From assembly GCA_943787375.1 (NCBI GenBank), contig CALSME010000006.1:87488-151487 (forward strand): DNA of 64,000 bases, in the 5' to 3' direction. Below the pieces are notes generated by a model. The model was given only the letters and a program-made list of their open reading frames with translations, was not told where the DNA came from and did not search any database. Position 1 is the stretch's first letter. Each line of letters starts with the position of its first letter. The stretch is from an uncultured Polaribacter sp. (lineage in GTDB: Bacteria > Bacteroidota > Bacteroidia > Flavobacteriales > Flavobacteriaceae). The translations under genes were made by a program, and so were the position numbers. Positions 8,638 through 17,193 of this stretch are shown in pieces.

Positions 8638-10236
8638 ATGAGAGAATTGAAATTAATTTTGTTTTTATGCTTACTAACGTTTGCTGTTTCTTGTGGTCAA
8701 CAAAAAAAATACGTGGAGTATAAAGTTGCTAAAGGGGAAACAATGCGCTCCATAGCCCGTAAGCTAGACATGAAGACCAAAGATTTACGACGTTTAAATC
8801 CTGATGTTAGAAGAAGACCCGCTCCAAACACCATCATTATCGTTCCGAATACGAAATCACTAGCAACTACTAATGCTCAAAAAAAAGCAATCAGCGCAAA
8901 GGCATTAGACAGTATAGTTGTATTGGTTGAAACGGATTCTATAGCCTTGGCTGCAGCTAATGATGCCAAAAACTTTTTGATTCATGAGGTGAAAAAAGGT
9001 GATACTTTTTACAATTTAACCCGTTTTTACAATGTTTCTCAAGAGGAATTGATTTATTTAAATCCAGAACTGTCTGAAGGATTGAAATTATTCCAAAAAA
9101 TTAAAATTAAAAGCATCAAAGAAAATGTCAACGAAGCGGTTGTTTACAGCGATGAAATTGGAGAAGATGTTTCTTTAAAAGTTGCCTTATTACTTCCTTT
9201 TAGAGTTTCAGAATATGATACGGTAGCTGCAGATGATATTTTTGAAAATAGTAGATTGGCAAACTATGTGACCGACTTTTACATGGGTGCAGAATTGGCA
9301 ATCGATTCTTTAAGATTACAAGGAGTTGGTATCGAGTTAAACGTGTATGATACAGAACGAAATAGCAGTAAAATAAGAACTATTTTAGAAGAAAATGATT
9401 TAAATCAAAATGATGTAATTATTGGCCCTTTGTATTCAGAAGAAGCAGTAATTGTGGCGAATGAAGTTGAGATTCCCGTTGTTTTTCCAGTATATTCTAA
9501 AAATCAATCAAAGTTTAAATCTTCAAAAATTATAAAAACAGCACCCAACAAAGAAGTTTTCAGTGATGCGATTGCTACACACATTAAAGAAGTGTATACA
9601 GAAGGTACAATTACTGTTGTAAGTGATGGCAATCCTGAATCAGATTTTCATGCTTTAAAAATGAGTGAAATATTACAAGATATAGATTCAATAAATGAAG
9701 TACAGGTATTAAAAGCAATAGACGGTTATATCGAGAAAGAACGGTTTTTAGAAGGTTTTAAGCAATTAACCAATAATTGGGTTGTACTGGCAACTTCAGA
9801 CAATGTGGTTGTATCTGACGCGATTAATAGCCTTATCAGTTTACCAGATTCCATTACCGCAAAAGTGTTCTCAATGGATAAAGGAAAAGCTTTTGATAAA
9901 ATTGACGATAATAAATTAGCGAAAATTGGTTTTACCTATGTCAATGACCTTTTTGTAGATGAAAACTTGGAGCCAACAAAAATATTTAACAAGCAGTACC
10001 TCGCTAAAAACAAGACGTTGCCTTCTTTTTATGCAACCAAAGGTTTTGATATTACTTATGATATTTTAGTGCGTTTGGCATCAGGAGAACCTTTAAAAGA
10101 AACATTTAAAAAGGGAGCTTCCTATCGCGTAGAAAGTAAATTTAATTATAGCGAAGAACTCTTTGAAACAACAGAAAACAAGGGATTGTTTATTTTACAA
10201 TACAATGAAGATCTAACATTAACCCGATTAAAGTGA
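8638..10236 (+). CDS. LysM lipoprotein with periplasmic-binding-protein-like domain
   Basis: 532 residues from the ATG at 8638. An in-frame ATG at 8611 would overlap guaA by ten bases and put an extra basic stretch before the signal peptide. From 8638 the N-terminus is a clean lipoprotein signal with lipobox AVSC and Cys19. Two LysM modules follow (about 25-70 and 112-158; KVAKGETMRSIARKL and EVKKGDTFYNLTRFY), which should bind peptidoglycan. Residues 180-530 resemble the type I periplasmic-binding fold of amino-acid receptors (VALLLPFRVSEYD; DVIIGPLYSEEA). The combination suggests an envelope-anchored sensor or scaffold rather than a transporter subunit, since no permease or ATPase gene is nearby. 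Function unknown. Confidence 0.8.
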   Translation: MRELKLILFLCLLTFAVSCGQQKKYVEYKVAKGETMRSIARKLDMKTKDLRRLNPDVRRRPAPNTIIIVPNTKSLATTNAQKKAISAKALDSIVVLVETDSIALAAANDAKNFLIHEVKKGDTFYNLTRFYNVSQEELIYLNPELSEGLKLFQKIKIKSIKENVNEAVVYSDEIGEDVSLKVALLLPFRVSEYDTVAADDIFENSRLANYVTDFYMGAELAIDSLRLQGVGIELNVYDTERNSSKIRTILEENDLNQNDVIIGPLYSEEAVIVANEVEIPVVFPVYSKNQSKFKSSKIIKTAPNKEVFSDAIATHIKEVYTEGTITVVSDGNPESDFHALKMSEILQDIDSINEVQVLKAIDGYIEKERFLEGFKQLTNNWVVLATSDNVVVSDAINSLISLPDSITAKVFSMDKGKAFDKIDDNKLAKIGFTYVNDLFVDENLEPTKIFNKQYLAKNKTLPSFYATKGFDITYDILVRLASGEPLKETFKKGASYRVESKFNYSEELFETTENKGLFILQYNEDLTLTRLK

Positions 10237-10298
10237 CCCCTCGCACTTTTATGAAAGGTACAAAACGAATAAAGGTTTTGAAACCAAAATCTCAAACA

Positions 10299-10326
10299 AA
10301 AAAAACCGCTTTAAAGCGGTTTTTTT
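10299..10326. terminator. Bidirectional terminator
   Basis: A perfect 28-bp palindrome with 14-bp arms (core ACCGCTTTAAAGCGGT) is flanked by A and T runs on either side. It lies between convergent genes ending at 10236 and 10343, so it can terminate both transcripts. Confidence 0.85.
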
Positions 10327-10342
10327 AGATTTAAAAAGAAGA

Positions 10343-10858
10343 TTAAATTTTTTTCATTTGTTGTTTCATCATGGTCATTTGTTCTTTCAACATTCCATGT
10401 TTATCTAATTTTTTTGCTTCAGCCATTAAAAGTGTTGCTTCACGTTTACGTCTTTTTGTCATTGCAATTCCTGCCAACTGTAATTTCGCCATCGCCAAAT
10501 CATGTTTCATTGCCAAGCCTAGTCTTACTGCTTTTCTCAAATACTTTTCAGCTTGTGTCATATTTGTTTGTGACAACATAATACCGTGTAAATAATTGTA
10601 GTATCCTTCTTGTTTTGTAGTTAATGCTGAAGACGGATTTTTAATATACCCCAACCATTTTTGAGCTCCAGGAAAATTTTGTTTTCGCAATTGTAAGAAT
10701 GACAATAAGATAAACTCATTTTTAAAGTATAGTAAAACGAAAATACCTGCTAAGAACAAAATTGAAATTCCGTTCATGATATTGAATAAGCTAAATTGAT
10801 AGATCGCCCAAAGAGTGATTAAGGCTGCTAATACGATTTTTATATTTTTATTGAACAT
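10343..10858 (-). CDS. DUF2892-type small membrane protein with TPR-like tail
   Basis: 171 residues. Two hydrophobic segments (about 7-25 and 28-46) put the N-terminus in the membrane. The remaining 120 residues are helical and TPR-like (YYNYLHGIMLSQTNMTQAEKYLRKAVRLGL; AMAKLQLAGIAMTKRRKREA) and end in a Met/Lys-rich tail. I recognise this as a protein common in Flavobacteriia that databases label DUF2892. No function is established that I know of. It lies 54 bases downstream of ccsBA on the same strand and is probably co-transcribed, so a role near cytochrome c maturation is possible but unproven. Confidence 0.75.
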   Translation of the reverse strand: MFNKNIKIVLAALITLWAIYQFSLFNIMNGISILFLAGIFVLLYFKNEFILLSFLQLRKQNFPGAQKWLGYIKNPSSALTTKQEGYYNYLHGIMLSQTNMTQAEKYLRKAVRLGLAMKHDLAMAKLQLAGIAMTKRRKREATLLMAEAKKLDKHGMLKEQMTMMKQQMKKI

Positions 10859-10912
10859 GTTTTATTTTTATTGAATAGCAAAAATACATTTTTAAATGAA
10901 AAAAATGGCGAC

Positions 10913-13900
10913 TTACTTTTTATAATATTTTTTGTACTTAAAAGATGCAAAGGCAAAAAGTAGTAGTAGAAAACCAATATAGATATAAGCTTCTCTTGGT
11001 GTTACTTGTTTATCACCACTTGCATACGAATGCAATCCTGATAGGTAAAAGTTAACGCCAAAATAAGTCATCATGATCGATAGATATACAAAGGCAGCAG
11101 CAAAATTAAATGCCAATCTTCCTCTTAAGCCGGGAATTAAACGCATGTGCAATACAAATGCATACAGCATGATAGAAATTAAAGCCCAAGTTTCTTTTGG
11201 ATCCCAACCCCAATAGCGACCCCAACTTTCGTTGGCCCACATACCGCCTAAAAAATTACCAATGGTTAACATGACCAATCCAACAGTCATTGCCATTTCG
11301 TTAATAACAGTCAATTCTTTAATGTTGATATCCATTCTTTTTCGATTCTTCTTTGTGGTAAACACCATTAAAAAGAGTGAGAAAACCCCTAAAATCATTG
11401 AGAGTGAAAAAGGACCATAACTGGCGACAATAATGGATACGTGTACTAATAGCCACCATGAATTTAGTACAGGCATTAGGTTTGCAATTTCAGGATCCAA
11501 CCAGTTTTGGTGTGCAAAAGCCAATGTTATAGCCGTCAAAAAAGTTGCGGCAGTCAATGCCAATGAAGACTTTCTCCCCATGGTTAATCCAAAGAGCATC
11601 ACAGCCCAAGCTACATAGATTATCGATTCATATGCATTACTCCAAGGCGCATTTCCACTAATAAACCAGCGAGAAATTAAGCCTAATGTATGCAGTAGGA
11701 ACAGTGCAGCTGCAACTCCAAGTAAAACTTTAACAAGTAGGTTGATCCATTTCTTTGTGTAGAATATTTGTGAGATTACAAAGATGATTAAGAACAAGCT
11801 CAATACCCCATATAATTTTGAAAGAGTTAAAAAGGGCTGGTAATTATTATAAAGTATTTCTAATTCTATTTTATTTTCTGATGGATAAACAGCGCTTCCT
11901 TTTTCTTTTTGGAAACTTTTAATCCGAGACAGTATTTTATTTGCAAAAGTATAATCTTTGGTCTTTTTTGCTTCTTGTAAAACCTGCACATAGGCGGGCA
12001 GTGATTGTCGAACAAAAACAGAATCGATGGCTTTAAAGTTGACTCTCGATGACTCTGGTTGAGAAACCCATTTGTTGTTTTCATCTCCTGGAATCGGATA
12101 TATTTTTAAAACACTTCCCATTAATGCAGAATTAAATAACCACAAGCGTCTTCCAATTTTTATAACATCTTTCTCAAATTTATTCTGAATGTTTTTTTTC
12201 TGTGCATCTTGAATATAACGGTCTATTTTAGAGTTTCCTTTAGTATCATAAAAATCGGATAATCGTGCATATTTCGCTTTTTCTTCCAGACCCAATATGT
12301 CTCTTATTTGTGTGTTTCCTTTTTCTAAATAAATAAAAGGAACTTCAAACCATAAGATGCGATTTTCAATAATTGACATTAAAACCTGACTTGGTTTCAT
12401 GCCATTAAAATTATTTGTCTGACTTACTTTTCGAACCAATTCAGAGGCAAAAGTATGTGCAGGTTTCATTCGTCCACCCGCATCTTGTATGATCAATTTG
12501 TTGAACGATTCAGCATGGGACTCATCTACCAAGTTTGCTTTTAATATCGAATCAATTTGCTGATCTGTAATTCTTCTCTGCTGGTGATTTATAGGTTGTT
12601 GTGCGTTAGAAACATTGACAAATAATAAAAAAGCAATGACAGCTATTGTTGATTTTTTTCGTTGCAATTTCTTAAGTGATTTTTTTAAATCGTCAAAACG
12701 AGTATGCTTCGCAAAAAAGATACAAATCATTCCAATGTACAGCATAGAGTAGCCAAGGTAGGTTACAAAAGTCCCCCAAAAGTCATGATTTACCGAAAGT
12801 CGCGTTTGTTCTACTTCACCAGACAAGTCATAACTGGCTTGAAAGAATTTATACCCTTTATAGTCGAGTATGTTGTTCATGAAAATTCGATAATCAAAGG
12901 TTTCATTGGGAGCAATTACGGTTACTTCACTTGCAAATGAAGCTGCACTTTCAGATCCAGGGTATTTCTCTAGTTGAAAATCATTTAATTTAATCTTAAA
13001 AGGTGTTTCTAAAAACTTTGAACCATATAACATTCTGAAGTTTAAGTTTGCAACCGTAACTTCTTTGGCGCCTTGAGTGTTGTATTGTCCCCCTGTTAAT
13101 TCTACTCTTTCGGTTACGTTATTTGTGGTGATGTCAAAAATAACTACATCCAATTTTGTATCGTCTTTGGGGCCACTCACCATTTGTAAGGTTCCTTTTT
13201 CAGCGGGTCTTGGAATTACAAATTGAAGTCCAGCAATATTATGAAGTGTTAAGTATTGAAAACTTTGAACAGAATCTTTAACAACAATTCCTTTTTTTTG
13301 ATCTGCCATTCGAAACCAATCTCCACTTTCTTTGGTGACCATTTTAAGACTGCCATTTTCTTTAAAGAAATTGACACTTGCATTTTGGTTTGGGGCATCG
13401 AAGCCTACCAAAATTCCATGAATATTTTGTATCGTACCTTTTTTGATATAGTGTTCATGTCTTGAACCTTCAGAAGATTCTACAAAGAAAAGATGCTCCT
13501 CTCCATTTTCATTAAGTACAAGTTTTTTTTCTGCCCATGGAATGTAATCCACTAATTTGAAGTTAATTTCTTGTTGCTCATTGCTGTTTCTTCCGAAAGA
13601 AGTGTCAAATTCAAAATTGTTTTTTCCCCAAGCGGAAAGCAACATTTTTTTATGAATTTTTGGTGCTTGATCCTTATTGTCATCAATTACAACATTTAAA
13701 TAAGTTGTTTCAGAAAGGAATGAATTGGTAGTTTCTCCTTCGTCAATGGGCATTACTCCTTCATATCCCACATATCGTGTGATTCCTGCACCAATTAAAA
13801 TCAATAAAAAAGATACGTGAAACAACAATACGGGCCATTTTTCTTTTCTAAGTAAACGGTATCTGAAAATATTTCCAAAAAAGTTAATTACGAAAAAAAC

Positions 13901-14062
13901 CATGATCAACTCAAACCACCAAGCATTATAAATTAATGCTTTCGAAGTTTGTGTGCCAAAGTCATTTTCTATGAATGTAGCTACGCCCATTGCGGTTGCA
14001 TAAAGAACAAATAAAATAGCCATTAAACGTGTGGAGTACAAAAAACCGAATATTTTTTTCAT
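10913..14062 (-). CDS. ccsA: Cytochrome c biogenesis protein CcsBA (ResB-ResC fusion)
   Basis: 1049 residues. System II cytochrome c synthase that exports haem and attaches it to apocytochromes in the periplasm. The N-terminal half is ResB/CcsB-like: TM helices at about 10-30, 48-66 and 78-98, a large periplasmic domain to about 420, then a TM helix. A second, signal-like helix near 480 (ending VSNAQQ) precedes another periplasmic stretch. The C-terminal half is CcsA/ResC, with several TM helices and the haem-binding WWD signature near 940 (WGRYWGWDPKETWAL). His residues in LLVHVSIIVASYG and VLHMRL are candidate haem ligands. Such fusions are usual in Bacteroidota. A -7 box lies about 30 bases upstream. 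Confidence 0.93.
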   Translation of the reverse strand: MKKIFGFLYSTRLMAILFVLYATAMGVATFIENDFGTQTSKALIYNAWWFELIMVFFVINFFGNIFRYRLLRKEKWPVLLFHVSFLLILIGAGITRYVGYEGVMPIDEGETTNSFLSETTYLNVVIDDNKDQAPKIHKKMLLSAWGKNNFEFDTSFGRNSNEQQEINFKLVDYIPWAEKKLVLNENGEEHLFFVESSEGSRHEHYIKKGTIQNIHGILVGFDAPNQNASVNFFKENGSLKMVTKESGDWFRMADQKKGIVVKDSVQSFQYLTLHNIAGLQFVIPRPAEKGTLQMVSGPKDDTKLDVVIFDITTNNVTERVELTGGQYNTQGAKEVTVANLNFRMLYGSKFLETPFKIKLNDFQLEKYPGSESAASFASEVTVIAPNETFDYRIFMNNILDYKGYKFFQASYDLSGEVEQTRLSVNHDFWGTFVTYLGYSMLYIGMICIFFAKHTRFDDLKKSLKKLQRKKSTIAVIAFLLFVNVSNAQQPINHQQRRITDQQIDSILKANLVDESHAESFNKLIIQDAGGRMKPAHTFASELVRKVSQTNNFNGMKPSQVLMSIIENRILWFEVPFIYLEKGNTQIRDILGLEEKAKYARLSDFYDTKGNSKIDRYIQDAQKKNIQNKFEKDVIKIGRRLWLFNSALMGSVLKIYPIPGDENNKWVSQPESSRVNFKAIDSVFVRQSLPAYVQVLQEAKKTKDYTFANKILSRIKSFQKEKGSAVYPSENKIELEILYNNYQPFLTLSKLYGVLSLFLIIFVISQIFYTKKWINLLVKVLLGVAAALFLLHTLGLISRWFISGNAPWSNAYESIIYVAWAVMLFGLTMGRKSSLALTAATFLTAITLAFAHQNWLDPEIANLMPVLNSWWLLVHVSIIVASYGPFSLSMILGVFSLFLMVFTTKKNRKRMDINIKELTVINEMAMTVGLVMLTIGNFLGGMWANESWGRYWGWDPKETWALISIMLYAFVLHMRLIPGLRGRLAFNFAAAFVYLSIMMTYFGVNFYLSGLHSYASGDKQVTPREAYIYIGFLLLLFAFASFKYKKYYKK

Positions 14063-14089
14063 CTGAAATGATGCTTTTTTTTAGTTCTA

Positions 14090-14097
14090 CAAATTTA
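14090..14097 (-). promoter_or_regulatory. Candidate -7 box for ccsBA
   Basis: On the minus strand this reads TAAATTTG, a match to TAnnTTTG, 27 bases before the ccsBA ATG. A TTG (complement of 14122-14124) lies 24 bases further upstream, slightly beyond the usual spacing. Confidence 0.45.
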
Positions 14098-14182
14098 CGG
14101 ATAAAACGATTAAAAAGAGGACAACTTTTCTTGTTTTTTAGTATTTAGAATTGTTAAAAATGAGCCTGTTTTTTTGGGACTT

Positions 14183-16036
14183 TTATCTTTCAATAAAATC
14201 TTGATAAGCATCCTGTGTAATTGCTTTCCCTAAAGAATCTAGCGTATGAAATGAAGTTCCTTTTTGAAGGATGGGTTTATTGCTTACAAAGTCATAGGCG
14301 AAAACCCCATTTTTATCCAAAGTCCCAAATCCGTTGTTAAATATATAGTGAGCATACTGACTTTCATCGCTGTTAAAAAGATGCTTACTCCATTTAAAAT
14401 CAGTATTATCAATATTCAAAAGGTCTAAAAGCGTATATGAGAAATCTACTTGTGATGCAATGGTATTGATTTGAACATTCTTTTTTTGCAATGCACCTCC
14501 AAGCCATAGCATTGGGATTTTAAATTTTTTTGGTGAATTAAAGACGCCTTTATGTTTTGGAGAACGATGTCCATGATCTGCCATAATTACGATGAGCGTA
14601 TGGTCCCACCAAGGTTGTTTCTTTGCGTTTTCAATAAACTTACCAATCGTTTTATCTGTGTAGGCATGCGAGCTTCGAAATCTGTTCTCTTCAGTATCTT
14701 TGCCAAATTTATAGGTATCTGGAAACTCAAAAGGCTCATGGCTGGTCAATGTCAAAGCAATTTTAAAAAAGGGAGCAGTTTGTGTTTGGTTGAGATCCGC
14801 TGCAAATTTTTCCATAAACACATGGTCATGGGCACCCCATTTTGAATTCCAATCTTTTTTATCAAATGAACTGCCATCTATAAATTCAGTGACTCCAGCA
14901 TTTCTTAAATAGGTGTTCATATTTCCGAAATTCAAGTCACCACCATAATAAAAGGAGGTGTCATAACCCGCATCAATCATACTTTTGGTAAGCATGGGTA
15001 GGCTGCTGTTTTTATTTGGAATCTTGATGATACTTTTATTCGTTTGTGGATAATAGCCACTTAAAATAGCGATTAATCCTTTGTCAGTTCTGTCTCCATT
15101 TGCATAAAAATTGGTAAATAAAATTCCTTCTTTAGACAATCGATTTAAGTTTGCTGTTACATCGGGTTCTCCGCCAATAGACCCGACTAGTTTAGCGGTT
15201 AAGCTTTCCCAAATAATTAAAATGACATTTGGTTTTGTAGTGTTTAAAATGGAGTCATTACTGCTTTTAAATAGTTTTTTTTGTCTTGAATTTATAATTT
15301 CATTGGCTACAGAATTGTCAAATTTTTTGTAGGGGTTTTTTGTTGAAACTTCACTCGATATAGCATGTGTGAAGTTCCACATAAAATTAACTGCAGCATG
15401 ATTTCCAAACATATTGTTTGAAAAATATACATTGCTTTGGTTAATTGGTATTGTTTGAAGCCCCCCTCTAATTGGAAGAATCAATGCACCAATTACGATG
15501 AAAAGAAATGGAATTGCTAGATAACTACCCGTAGATAGTTTTTTAATTTCTTTATTGATTCGTTTTTTAAACAATTGGATGAAACTGAATGAAAATAACA
15601 CCCAAATGAATGTTCCAGAAATGATTTGAAATGTAGACGCTGTTGCCCACATAATTTCTGGTGTATTTAAATAATTGAGCAAGGTGTTATCGATCCTGAT
15701 CCCCCAAGATTGATACAGCGAGGCATCAATAATCATGAACAAGTTGATGAGAATAATTGCTGAATAAGTGAAAAGTTTGATTAAAAATGAAATTACTTTT
15801 CTAGGGATAAAAAGCGATACTAAAATCAAGATAAAAGGAAGTATTGAAAGATAGCCTGTAAACGAGGCATCCAATCTAAAACCATAAAGAAATGTTTTTA
15901 AGACTTCGTAAAAACCAAGTAGATAAGTGTCCTCATAATAAAATAACAAGAAAAAGAGGCGCGCAAAGAAAAAGAAGCCAATCCATAAAAAGTAATATTG
16001 AAGAAAAAATTGAATTCTATGTTTAAAAGCGTTCAT
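14183..16036 (-). CDS. LtaS-like sulfatase-fold membrane enzyme
   Basis: 617 residues. Five hydrophobic segments fill residues 10-195, followed by an extracytoplasmic alkaline-phosphatase/sulfatase fold. The pattern is that of lipoteichoic acid synthases and phosphoglycerol or phosphoethanolamine transferases. Expected catalytic and metal residues are visible: Glu277 (IWESLTA), nucleophile Thr317 (NGDRTDKG), and Asp487-His488 with His490 (MADHGHRS). Gram-negatives have no LTA, so the substrate is more likely a lipid A, glycan or membrane-glycerol modification; this is inference. The start lies 21 bases after the tsaD stop on the same strand, so tsaD and this gene likely share a transcript. 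Confidence 0.83.
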   Translation of the reverse strand: MNAFKHRIQFFLQYYFLWIGFFFFARLFFLLFYYEDTYLLGFYEVLKTFLYGFRLDASFTGYLSILPFILILVSLFIPRKVISFLIKLFTYSAIILINLFMIIDASLYQSWGIRIDNTLLNYLNTPEIMWATASTFQIISGTFIWVLFSFSFIQLFKKRINKEIKKLSTGSYLAIPFLFIVIGALILPIRGGLQTIPINQSNVYFSNNMFGNHAAVNFMWNFTHAISSEVSTKNPYKKFDNSVANEIINSRQKKLFKSSNDSILNTTKPNVILIIWESLTAKLVGSIGGEPDVTANLNRLSKEGILFTNFYANGDRTDKGLIAILSGYYPQTNKSIIKIPNKNSSLPMLTKSMIDAGYDTSFYYGGDLNFGNMNTYLRNAGVTEFIDGSSFDKKDWNSKWGAHDHVFMEKFAADLNQTQTAPFFKIALTLTSHEPFEFPDTYKFGKDTEENRFRSSHAYTDKTIGKFIENAKKQPWWDHTLIVIMADHGHRSPKHKGVFNSPKKFKIPMLWLGGALQKKNVQINTIASQVDFSYTLLDLLNIDNTDFKWSKHLFNSDESQYAHYIFNNGFGTLDKNGVFAYDFVSNKPILQKGTSFHTLDSLGKAITQDAYQDFIER

Positions 16037-16057
16037 ATCTATAATGGGTCAAAAAAA

Positions 16058-17080
16058 TTATTCGGTCACTTTTAAGCGTGCTTTCGCACTTATGTTTTCA
16101 TCTGCATATTCTTTATTTAAATACTTTAGATACCCTGTAATTGCAATCATTGCTGCATTGTCTGTGGTATATTCAAATTTCGGAATGTAGGTCGTCCAAC
16201 CAAAATGTTTGTCTGCAGTAGACAGCCTTCTTCTAATTTCTGAGTTGGCAGATACCCCACCTGCAATAGCAATGTGTTGGATGCCGGTGTGTTTGACTGC
16301 ATTTTTAAGTTTATCCATTAATATTTCAACAATTGTATATTGAATGGATGCACAGATATCATTTAAGTTTTCTGTAATAAAATTGGGATTGATTCTTTGC
16401 TGTTTTTGAATAAAATAAAGAATTCCAGTTTTTAAACCACTAAAACTAAAATCCATGTCACCAACTTTCGGTTTGGTAAATGGATAGGCTTTCGGATTCC
16501 CTAATTGTGCATATTTGTCTATATAGGGGCCACCAGGGTAAGGGAGTCCCAATATTTTTGCAGATTTGTCAAAGGCTTCTCCAACGGCATCATCTATGGT
16601 TTCACCTAGTATTTCCATATTAAAATGGTCTGTAACTTTTACAATTTGAGTGTGTCCACCACTAATGGTCAAGCAAATAAAAGGAAACGGTGGAATATTA
16701 CTTCCTTCTTCCACTATAAAATGTGCTAAAATATGCGCTTGCATATGGTTTACATCAATCAATGGAACGTTAAGGCCTAATGCCAAAGATTTTGCAAAAG
16801 AAGTACCAACCAATAATGAACCCATTAAACCAGGACCCCTTGTAAAAGCTACGGCTGATAAGTCTTCCTTTTTAATTCCTGCTTTTTCTATTGCTTGTTG
16901 TACAACGGGTACGATATTTTGTTGATGGGCTCTTGATGCCAATTCTGGTACAACTCCACCGTATTTTGAGTGTACTTCTTGATTTGCAACAACATTACTC
17001 AATACTTTGCCGTTACAAATAACAGCAGCACTCGTGTCGTCACAAGAAGATTCAATCCCTAAAATATAGTCGTTTTGCAT
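16058..17080 (-). CDS. tsaD: tRNA N6-adenosine threonylcarbamoyltransferase TsaD
   Basis: 340 residues. TsaD transfers the threonylcarbamoyl group to A37 of ANN-decoding tRNAs, working with TsaB, TsaC and TsaE. The ASKHA-fold start LGIESSCDDTSAA is intact. Metal ligands His112 and His116 lie in VNHMQAHILAH, and GEAFDKSAKILGL, PGG and IAGGVSAN are present, as is TDNAAM near the C-terminus. Length is typical. It diverges from tamB across 113 bases holding one -7 box for each direction, and leads an apparent two-gene unit with the LtaS-like gene. Confidence 0.96.
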   Translation of the reverse strand: MQNDYILGIESSCDDTSAAVICNGKVLSNVVANQEVHSKYGGVVPELASRAHQQNIVPVVQQAIEKAGIKKEDLSAVAFTRGPGLMGSLLVGTSFAKSLALGLNVPLIDVNHMQAHILAHFIVEEGSNIPPFPFICLTISGGHTQIVKVTDHFNMEILGETIDDAVGEAFDKSAKILGLPYPGGPYIDKYAQLGNPKAYPFTKPKVGDMDFSFSGLKTGILYFIQKQQRINPNFITENLNDICASIQYTIVEILMDKLKNAVKHTGIQHIAIAGGVSANSEIRRRLSTADKHFGWTTYIPKFEYTTDNAAMIAITGYLKYLNKEYADENISAKARLKVTE

Positions 17081-17100
17081 TAAATATTACTTTTAAGCTA

Positions 17101-17108
17101 CAAAATTA
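17101..17108 (-). promoter_or_regulatory. Candidate -7 box for tsaD
   Basis: Reads TAATTTTG on the minus strand, matching TAnnTTTG, 20 bases before the tsaD ATG. No clear -33 TTG was found. Confidence 0.4.
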
Positions 17109-17163
17109 ACGATAATTTTTTATGATGTAACCGTTTTTTAAGAATAGAAATTTAATAGTTTGT

Positions 17164-17171
17164 TATATTTG
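17164..17171 (+). promoter_or_regulatory. Candidate -7 box for tamB
   Basis: TATATTTG matches TAnnTTTG, 22 bases before the tamB ATG. No clear -33 TTG was found. Confidence 0.4.
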
Positions 17172-17193
17172 GGCGTTCTTTGTGTAACTGGCA

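Noticed and set aside
10913..14062. ccsBA fusion as a novel arrangement
   Set aside because: Single-chain ResB-CcsA proteins of about 1050 residues are already usual in Bacteroidota.
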